From: an uncultured Bacteroidales bacterium
Lineage (GTDB): Bacteria; Bacteroidota; Bacteroidia; Bacteroidales; UBA932
Direction: 5' to 3'
DNA: 9,951 nt
Assembly: GCA_937900465.1 (NCBI GenBank)
Contig: CALCEJ010000009.1
Coordinates: 1-9,951, forward strand
In this document: piece by piece, positions 4,704 through 9,951 of the stretch
Layout: each line of letters opens with the position of its first letter
Numbering within the stretch: position 1 is the stretch's first letter
Program-made: the position numbers and the translations under genes
Notes under the pieces: generated by a model
The model's input: only the letters and a program-made list of their open reading frames with translations
Told to the model about the DNA's origin: nothing
Databases searched by the model: none

Positions 4704-7100
4704 ATGAAGAGTTACAACGAATTTTTTTCCCCGCAGGGAATGGAAGTAAATATAATGCCCATGGCAGGAGAGAGCCTTCTGAAGATAGATGAGGCGGACC
4801 TGCCGGATACACTGCCGGTGCTCGCGCTGAGGAACGCCGTAGTGTTCCCCGGCTGCATCTTCCCCGTCACCATTGGCCGTGAGAAATCCAAGCGGCTCGT
4901 CCAGGACGTGGAAAACGGCAACGGATTCCTTGCTGCAATACCTCAGACGGACCTTTCCAAAGACGATCCTGTCAGGGATGACCTGTCCGAGTTCGGATGC
5001 GCGGCTAAGCTGCTTAAGGTACTCGAGATGCCGGACGGATCCTTCACGGCAATTCTCCAGGGCATCCAGAGAGTGACAAGGGGCGATATCCTCTACTATG
5101 AGCCGTATATCGTCAGCCGCGTCACATACCTCAGGGACCAGATTCCCCCGGAGTCCGATGAAATCAAGGTCCTTTCCGACACTCTGAAAGAAAGGTCCAT
5201 CGAAATAGTCAAAGCATCCTCATTCATTCCCAAGGAAGCCATCAACGCCCTCTCAGGTATCGACAATTTCAGTTTCCTCGTAAACTTCATCGCAACGACG
5301 GTCGAGGTCGAGGATTTCCTTGACAAAGTAAATCTGCTGTCCTACAGCGATGTGCAGAAAAGAGGTCTCGAACTGCTGAAGATCCTTGACACCCAGTGGC
5401 GCCTCATCCAGATCAAGCAGGACATCAACCAGAAGGTCAAGAGCGACATCGACCAGCAGCAGAGGGAATACTACCTCAACAACCAGCTCCGCACCATCCA
5501 GGAGGAACTCGGAATGGACGAAGGGGAGGAGTTTGAGAAATTCCGTAAACGCGCTGAGGAGAAGGACTGGCCGGAAGAGGTGAAAGCCACCTTTGAGAAG
5601 GAAATGCGAAGGCTCGAAAAGTACAATCCATCCACCCCGGATTACAGTATCCAGTATAATTTCATCCAGTTTATGCTGGACCTTCCCTGGAACTACCGTT
5701 CGGAGGACAATATGGACCTAAGGAATGCCCAGAAGGTCCTTGATGAGGACCACTACGGCCTCGAGAGCGTGAAGGACAGGATTATCGAATACCTCGCCGT
5801 CCTCAAACTGAAGGGCAATATGAAATCTCCGATCCTGTGTCTGTACGGGCCTCCCGGAGTGGGCAAGACTTCGCTCGGAAAGTCCGTTGCAAGGGCTCTT
5901 GGAAGAAAGTACGAGAGAATCTCCCTTGGCGGAATGCATGACGAGGCTGAGATCCGCGGTCACCGCAAAACCTACGTCGGCGCCCTTCCCGGACGTATCC
6001 TCAGCGCAATCCAAAAGGCCGGGACGTCAAATCCCGTGATAGTCCTCGACGAGATTGACAAACTCTCGTCGGATTTCAAGGGCGACCCGTCATCAGCCCT
6101 TCTGGAAGCGCTCGATCCAGAGCAGAACAGCACCTTCCACGACAATTATCTCGACATCGACTATGACCTGTCGAATGTCCTGTTCATCACTACCGCAAAC
6201 GGCATATCCTCAATCCAGCCCGCCCTCCGCGACAGGATGGAGATGATAAACGTAACCGGCTATCTCGCTCAGGAAAAACTGGAGATTGCGAAAAATTTCC
6301 TTATTCCCAAGCAGATCCGAGAGCACGGACTCTCAAAGGGAGACCTCCGCATAGACAGCGCAGCCATTTCAGAGATAATAGACAGCTACACCCACGAGTC
6401 CGGAGTCCGCGGCCTTGAGAAGCAGATCGCGAAGATTGCCCGCGTCACCGCAAAGAAGATCGCCCTGGGGCAGAAATACCCGAAAGTCGTCAAAAAGGAC
6501 CATCTCAAAGAATATCTGGGCCTTCCAGTATCGTTCCACGACAAGATCGAAGGGAACGAACTTCCCGGTGTCGTGACAGGGCTGGCCTGGACTGAAATGG
6601 GCGGCGAAATCCTCTTTGTGGAAGCCTCGGTATCGAAGGGAAAAGGTGTCCTGTCGATGACCGGAAACCTTGGCGACGTGATGAAGGAATCCGCCCAGAT
6701 TGCCTTCCAGTATGTGAAGGCCCATCCTGAACTCGCCGGAATAAGCTTCGAAGAGTTCTCTGAAAAGGACATCCACATCCACGTCCCTGAAGGAGCCGTT
6801 CCCAAGGACGGACCATCAGCCGGGATAACGATGGTCTCCGCAATGGTTTCCGCCCTTCGCGGGAAGCCCGCACGGAAGGGTGTTGCGATGACCGGAGAAA
6901 TGACCCTCAGAGGCCGTGTACTGCCGGTCGGTGGCATCAAGGAGAAGATCCTTGCGGCAAAACGGGCAGGGGTTTCGACCATCATCCTTTCCGAAGAAAA
7001 CAAAAAAGATATCGAAGATATCAAGGAAATTTACGTAAAAGGTCTTACCTTTGTCTATGTCAAGAGCATAAAAGAGGTTATAGACTACCTATGGACGTAA
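4704..7100 (+). CDS. lon: ATP-dependent Lon protease
   Basis: Lon (LonA type), a cytoplasmic hexameric AAA+ serine protease that degrades misfolded and short-lived regulatory proteins. The 798 residues show the full order. The N-terminal substrate domain begins at LPVLALRNAVVFPG (about 38-51), a coiled-coil stretch spans about 240-305, and the AAA+ module has Walker A GPPGVGKTS (382-390) and Walker B VIVLDE (445-450), with an arginine in RDRME near 511. The C-terminal protease domain has the Ser-Lys dyad S705 in PKDGPSAG and K748 in GGIKEKI. The start is uncertain. The ATG at 4704 is called because it gives the longest product. The ATG at 4755 has GGAAG 8 nt upstream and an A/T-rich leader, would give 781 residues and keeps every domain. 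The gene heads a five-gene operon and its last 10 bp overlap ung. Confidence 0.96.
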   Translation: MKSYNEFFSPQGMEVNIMPMAGESLLKIDEADLPDTLPVLALRNAVVFPGCIFPVTIGREKSKRLVQDVENGNGFLAAIPQTDLSKDDPVRDDLSEFGCAAKLLKVLEMPDGSFTAILQGIQRVTRGDILYYEPYIVSRVTYLRDQIPPESDEIKVLSDTLKERSIEIVKASSFIPKEAINALSGIDNFSFLVNFIATTVEVEDFLDKVNLLSYSDVQKRGLELLKILDTQWRLIQIKQDINQKVKSDIDQQQREYYLNNQLRTIQEELGMDEGEEFEKFRKRAEEKDWPEEVKATFEKEMRRLEKYNPSTPDYSIQYNFIQFMLDLPWNYRSEDNMDLRNAQKVLDEDHYGLESVKDRIIEYLAVLKLKGNMKSPILCLYGPPGVGKTSLGKSVARALGRKYERISLGGMHDEAEIRGHRKTYVGALPGRILSAIQKAGTSNPVIVLDEIDKLSSDFKGDPSSALLEALDPEQNSTFHDNYLDIDYDLSNVLFITTANGISSIQPALRDRMEMINVTGYLAQEKLEIAKNFLIPKQIREHGLSKGDLRIDSAAISEIIDSYTHESGVRGLEKQIAKIARVTAKKIALGQKYPKVVKKDHLKEYLGLPVSFHDKIEGNELPGVVTGLAWTEMGGEILFVEASVSKGKGVLSMTGNLGDVMKESAQIAFQYVKAHPELAGISFEEFSEKDIHIHVPEGAVPKDGPSAGITMVSAMVSALRGKPARKGVAMTGEMTLRGRVLPVGGIKEKILAAKRAGVSTIILSEENKKDIEDIKEIYVKGLTFVYVKSIKEVIDYLWT

Positions 7101-7759
7101 AGATTGGACAATCCTGGAAGGAAGCCCTGGCGGAAGAGTTCGAAAAGCCCTACTTCCGCTCCCTTGCTGAATTTCTTCACAGGGAAAAGGCTGCCGGAAA
7201 GGTAATCTACCCGCCCGGAAAGGATATTTTCCGGGCTTTTGACATTACCCCCCTCGACAAGGTCAAGGTCGTCATTCTGGGCCAGGATCCTTACATCCGT
7301 CCCGGTCAGGCGATGGGCCTTTCGTTCTCCGTTCCGGACGGAACGGCGATGCCCCCCTCCCTCAGGAACATCTTCAAGGAAATCGAGGATGACATGGGAA
7401 TAAGGATGAGCGGACGGACGAATCTGGAACCTTGGGCCCGTCAGGGAGTGTTCCTGCTGAATACGACACTTACGGTCGAGGCAGGAAAATCCAATTCCCA
7501 CGCCGGGTCCGGATGGTCTGACTTCACGGACGCGGTTATCCGCCTGATCAGCGACCGCTGTGATGGTGTCGTCTTCCTCCTTTGGGGAAGGTTTGCGCAG
7601 GGGAAAGCCCCCCTCGTGGACACGAAAAAGCATCACATCCTTATGGCGGCCCATCCCTCCCCTCTTGCCGGAGGCGCATTCCAGGGATGCCGTCATTTTT
7701 CCAAGACCAATGAAATTCTTATCGGGGAAGGCAAAACCCCCATCAACTGGCAGCTATGA
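7091..7759 (+). CDS. ung: Uracil-DNA glycosylase, family 1, with altered motifs
   Basis: Family 1 uracil-DNA glycosylase (222 residues), which removes uracil from DNA as the first step of base excision repair. The water-activating motif is GQDPY with D66 and Y68. The uracil-stacking Phe is in GLSFSV (F79), the uracil-reading Asn is N124 in FLLN, and the catalytic His and intercalating Leu are H188 and L192 in HPSPL. Two conserved places differ from the common form: GQDPYHGPGQAHG is here GQDPYIRPGQAMG, and the loop after HPSPL is AGGAFQGC, one residue shorter than SAHRGFFGC and without its Arg. Since the chemical residues remain, activity is expected, with possible changes in DNA grip or inhibitor binding. 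The ATG lies inside the last codons of lon (10-bp overlap, different frame), which points to translational coupling; the end overlaps coaD by 4 bp. Confidence 0.95.
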   Translation: MDVKIGQSWKEALAEEFEKPYFRSLAEFLHREKAAGKVIYPPGKDIFRAFDITPLDKVKVVILGQDPYIRPGQAMGLSFSVPDGTAMPPSLRNIFKEIEDDMGIRMSGRTNLEPWARQGVFLLNTTLTVEAGKSNSHAGSGWSDFTDAVIRLISDRCDGVVFLLWGRFAQGKAPLVDTKKHHILMAAHPSPLAGGAFQGCRHFSKTNEILIGEGKTPINWQL

Positions 7760-8214
7760 AGACCAAAGCACTGTTCCCGGGATCGTTCGATCCCTTTACC
7801 GCAGGCCATCTGAATATTCTCAAAAGGGCCCTTACCATGTTTGACGAGGTCGTCGTGGCCGTCGGTGTGAATCAGGACAAGAGGGGGTTCTTCGATATGG
7901 ACAAGCGGCTCGACATAATCCGCCAGTCTACCGAAGGCACCCCGGGTGTCAGCGTCATCCAATACGACAACCTTACGGTCGACATCTGCCGTGGGCTCGG
8001 AATCCGTCATATCGTCCGGGGCGTCCGGAACATGATCGACTTCGAGACAGAAAGGTCCATCGCAGACGCAAACCGCCGCCTCGCCCCGGAAATCGAGACC
8101 ATAATAATCCCTACCGCACAGGAATTCGCCCATATCTCATCTTCTGCGGTTCGCGACATCATAGCCCATAAAGGCGACTACTCAATGTTTATCGCCGAAG
8201 GAGTCAAACTATGA
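7756..8214 (+). CDS. coaD: Phosphopantetheine adenylyltransferase
   Basis: CoaD transfers AMP from ATP to 4'-phosphopantetheine, giving dephospho-CoA, the penultimate step of coenzyme A synthesis in the cytoplasm. The 152 residues are close to the usual 155-165. The nucleotidyltransferase motif is FPGSFDPFTAGH with the T/HxGH signature ending in H18. Further conserved parts are DNLTVD (about 71-76), IVRGVRN with R88 and R91, and HISSSAVRDI (126-135), the second ATP-binding motif. Start and stop overlap the neighbours by ATGA on both sides (7756-7759 with ung, 8211-8214 with the thioredoxin-like gene), a usual sign of reinitiation in an operon. Nothing essential is missing. Confidence 0.97.
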   Translation: MKTKALFPGSFDPFTAGHLNILKRALTMFDEVVVAVGVNQDKRGFFDMDKRLDIIRQSTEGTPGVSVIQYDNLTVDICRGLGIRHIVRGVRNMIDFETERSIADANRRLAPEIETIIIPTAQEFAHISSSAVRDIIAHKGDYSMFIAEGVKL

Positions 8215-9692
8215 AAAAAATCCTGATAAGCCTGTGCCTTCTCGTGGCTCCGATGCTGTCTTTCGCCCAGCTCGGAAAAAAGGCAGCGTCCACGGATCCG
8301 TATCCCGAACTTGGAGCTAAGCTGGAGGAGTACTGGCTCGCCATGAGGGGGGACTCTGCACAGATCCAGAACGCAGAGTGCGACTTCCTGATCTCGTCCT
8401 GCAAGGATTCCCTTGTAATGAATTACGTTGCGAACAAACTGTACTCCCTTTACAAGGATTCTCCCGTAATGGGCGACGAATCCGTCGCTGTCCATCTCGC
8501 AAAGGAATGGTTCATCCCCGGAAAGGTCAGGATGGACAATCCCCTGGACCTTACGGCGGCGAAGATGCTCGTGATGTTCAATGAGAACTCGCTTATCGGA
8601 ATGGACGCCCCTAAGATAAGCCTGACCGGTACGGACGCGGAATTGTACGATATTCCGGTCCCCGGGAAGTTCAACGTGCTCTATTTCTACGACACAGACT
8701 GCTCAACCTGCAGGGCTGAAACCGTAAAACTCGTTTCCTACGCCGCTTCCGCTCCGTCTGATTACATTTTTAACGCCGTTTACACTGGTTCTGATGAGAA
8801 GGCCTGGAGGGCATATTCGGAAAAGAATTTTTCCGCTACGAACTTCCGGAACCTCTACGACCCGTCTCTCGAGTCTGACTTTCAGAGGCTTTACGGGGTA
8901 CTCGGGACCCCAAGGATGTTCCTTGTCTCCCCTGACGGAGTGATTCTTGGAAGGCGTCTTGATACGGATGCGCTGAGAACCCTGTCAGCAAATATCCTTT
9001 CGGAGAGCGGCTACGTGTACGGTTCTCCGGAAGTGATGGCGATGTATGACGGGCTGTTCGCCGGATATGGGAACGGAATGGGAAAAGATGAGATTCTGGA
9101 GGTTGCGGATTACATTGCCTCAAGGACCTTCGGCGAGGGCGACATCGATAATTTCCGCCATCTGGAAGGCGATCTTCTCTACTACCTGAACGCCAATTGC
9201 ACTGACGAGCAGTGCAAGGCCGGAACGCTCGAGTTCATCGACAGCTTCATCCTTGTCGATGGCGTATGGACCTCACCGGAGGACGAAGCGTCCGTAGTCT
9301 CACTCGGAAGGATGCTGAAGGAGCTTATCCAGAGGACTCCCGCCGGCTCCGCGGTTCCGGACATTCAGGTCCATTCAACCCTTCGCCGCAAGGCCTGTCT
9401 TTTCCGTCGCGGCAGCAAGGAGGGCATCCATAGCCTGAACTCCGCCGCCCCGGGCTACATCATCTTCTACTCTAAGGGCTGCTCCTCCTGCAAGGAAATG
9501 CTTTCAAAGGTCGACGGTATTGTGAAAGCGGACAGAAAAGTCCGGGTTCTTCTTGTCGACATGGACCTTCTGTATGAAAAGTATCCGGAGGAAGCGGAGG
9601 CAGTGCTCAACAGCTTTGACCTGAGCACCCTCCCCTTCATTTTACAGGCAGATTCGTATGGAAAGGTCCTTCACAAATACGTTCAACTCTGA
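8211..9692 (+). CDS. Exported protein with two thioredoxin-like CxxC domains
   Basis: A 493-residue periplasmic protein. An N-terminal signal peptide (MKKILISLCLLVAPMLSFA, likely cut before Q20) has no lipobox cysteine. Residues about 30-130 form a helical region resembling the DUF5106-type domains that precede thioredoxin folds in Bacteroidota, a weak assignment. The first thioredoxin/TlpA-like domain (about 130-265) has NVLYFYDTDCSTC with C164 and C167, and the expected cis-proline loop in GTPRMF at P234. After a linker of about 150 residues, a second thioredoxin-like domain (about 413-493) has YIIFYSKGCSSC with C424 and C427 and cis-proline P475 in STLPFIL. Two complete redox sites in one chain suggest an exported thiol-disulfide reductase or relay, but partners and substrates are unknown. 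Two further cysteines (330 and 335) sit in the linker. The gene overlaps coaD by 4 bp. Confidence 0.85.
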   Translation: MKKILISLCLLVAPMLSFAQLGKKAASTDPYPELGAKLEEYWLAMRGDSAQIQNAECDFLISSCKDSLVMNYVANKLYSLYKDSPVMGDESVAVHLAKEWFIPGKVRMDNPLDLTAAKMLVMFNENSLIGMDAPKISLTGTDAELYDIPVPGKFNVLYFYDTDCSTCRAETVKLVSYAASAPSDYIFNAVYTGSDEKAWRAYSEKNFSATNFRNLYDPSLESDFQRLYGVLGTPRMFLVSPDGVILGRRLDTDALRTLSANILSESGYVYGSPEVMAMYDGLFAGYGNGMGKDEILEVADYIASRTFGEGDIDNFRHLEGDLLYYLNANCTDEQCKAGTLEFIDSFILVDGVWTSPEDEASVVSLGRMLKELIQRTPAGSAVPDIQVHSTLRRKACLFRRGSKEGIHSLNSAAPGYIIFYSKGCSSCKEMLSKVDGIVKADRKVRVLLVDMDLLYEKYPEEAEAVLNSFDLSTLPFILQADSYGKVLHKYVQL

Positions 9693-9695
9693 AGT

Positions 9696-9926
9696 ATGGC
9701 CCGAAGAAAAAAGACATCCGCGCCCGACCCCTTCTACCTGGACAAACAAAGGGAAGCTCTTCTCCGGAAAAGGCGCTACACCCTGCTGTTCAACGACAGC
9801 GAAATAGCAGCCATCAATCAGTACTGCGACAAATTCAGCATCCACTCCCGCTCCACCCTCTTCCGCGAAGCAATCCTCTCGAAAGTTCTCTCCGAGCTGG
9901 ACGAGAACCACCCTACCCTCTTCTAG
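9696..9926 (+). CDS. Small ribbon-helix-helix-like protein, function unknown
   Basis: A 76-residue basic protein that starts 3 bp after the stop of the thioredoxin-like gene, so it is probably the last gene of the lon operon visible here. The N-terminus is Lys/Arg-rich (MARRKKTSAPDP). Then comes a short strand, RYTLLFND (about 27-34), a helix with SEIAAINQYC, a turn, and a second helix beginning SRSTLFREAILSKVL. This strand-helix-helix order with a polar SRS at the second helix is that of ribbon-helix-helix DNA-binding proteins, including plasmid and mobilisation accessory proteins. I recall similar small proteins ending in PTLF in Bacteroidales chromosomes but cannot confirm this here. A regulatory role, perhaps autoregulation of the operon, is only inference. 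Its stop codon lies at the junction of two 21-bp tandem copies. Confidence 0.75.
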   Translation: MARRKKTSAPDPFYLDKQREALLRKRRYTLLFNDSEIAAINQYCDKFSIHSRSTLFREAILSKVLSELDENHPTLF

Positions 9927-9945
9927 AACCACCCTACCCTCTTCT
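9904..9945. repeat. Perfect 21-bp tandem duplication over a stop codon
   Basis: Two identical 21-bp copies (9904-9924 and 9925-9945), each beginning AGAACCACCC and ending CCCTCTTCT, lie end to end. The first encodes the C-terminal residues (E)NHPTLF of the small ribbon-helix-helix-like protein, and the second starts within its TAG stop. The unit is seven codons long, so the frame is kept: reading past the stop would repeat NHPTLF. Confidence 0.95.
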
Positions 9946-9951
9946 TGAGTA

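Noticed and set aside
6386..7024. Several minus-strand ORFs inside lon
   Set aside because: They lie antisense to the protease domain of Lon and have Ser/Arg/Pro-rich translations typical of shadow frames.
1..9951. CRISPR array, tRNA, rRNA, insertion sequence or prophage genes
   Set aside because: I looked for regular direct repeats, cloverleaf-like segments with CCA ends, transposase motifs and terminal inverted repeats on both strands and found none.

Overview
This window is chromosomal housekeeping DNA that most likely comes from a member of the Bacteroidota, probably order Bacteroidales with a fairly GC-rich genome. The placement rests on several signals. There is an HU protein with the Bacteroidota-type beta-arm, and a tiny lysine/arginine-rich AURKAIP1/COX24-domain ribosomal-type protein between HU and RNase G. 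A Bacteroides-type promoter (TTTG, 19 nt, TAnnTTTG) lies in front of the HU gene. Starts are preceded by A/T-rich sequence rather than strong Shine-Dalgarno sites, and there is a periplasmic two-thioredoxin-domain protein. The family and genus cannot be fixed from sequence reading alone.

Layout. On the minus strand, positions 1-1672 carry alanine racemase (alr) followed 6 bp later by a DJ-1/PfpI-family protein that runs off the left edge. A short divergent promoter region (1673-1757) separates alr from a plus-strand membrane zinc metallopeptidase of the YugP/Zn_peptidase_2 family (1758-2444). That gene converges on a minus-strand cluster through one bidirectional hairpin terminator, which also encodes the last codons of RNase G. 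The minus-strand cluster reads HU (4484-4203), a 29-residue bS22/mS38-like basic protein (4179-4090), an intercistronic hairpin (4080-4051) and RNase G (4026-2458).

From about 4704 a five-gene plus-strand operon runs to the right edge: Lon protease, uracil-DNA glycosylase, phosphopantetheine adenylyltransferase, an exported protein with two CxxC thioredoxin-like domains, and a 76-residue ribbon-helix-helix-like protein. The first four junctions are overlaps or near-overlaps of 10, 4 and 4 bp and a 3-bp gap, so translational coupling is likely. The window ends in a perfect 21-bp tandem duplication that covers the stop codon of the last gene.

Functionally the left arm serves the cell wall (D-alanine supply). 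The HU/bS22-like/RNase G cluster joins nucleoid structure, ribosome and RNA processing. The right operon joins protein quality control, DNA repair, coenzyme A synthesis and periplasmic thiol chemistry. I see no CRISPR array, insertion sequence, prophage, tRNA or rRNA. Nothing here amounts to a new defence or biosynthetic system. The points most worth a second look are small: the overlooked 29-residue ORF, the hairpin ahead of rng, the altered Ung motifs, the dual-thioredoxin protein, the lon leader and the terminal duplication.
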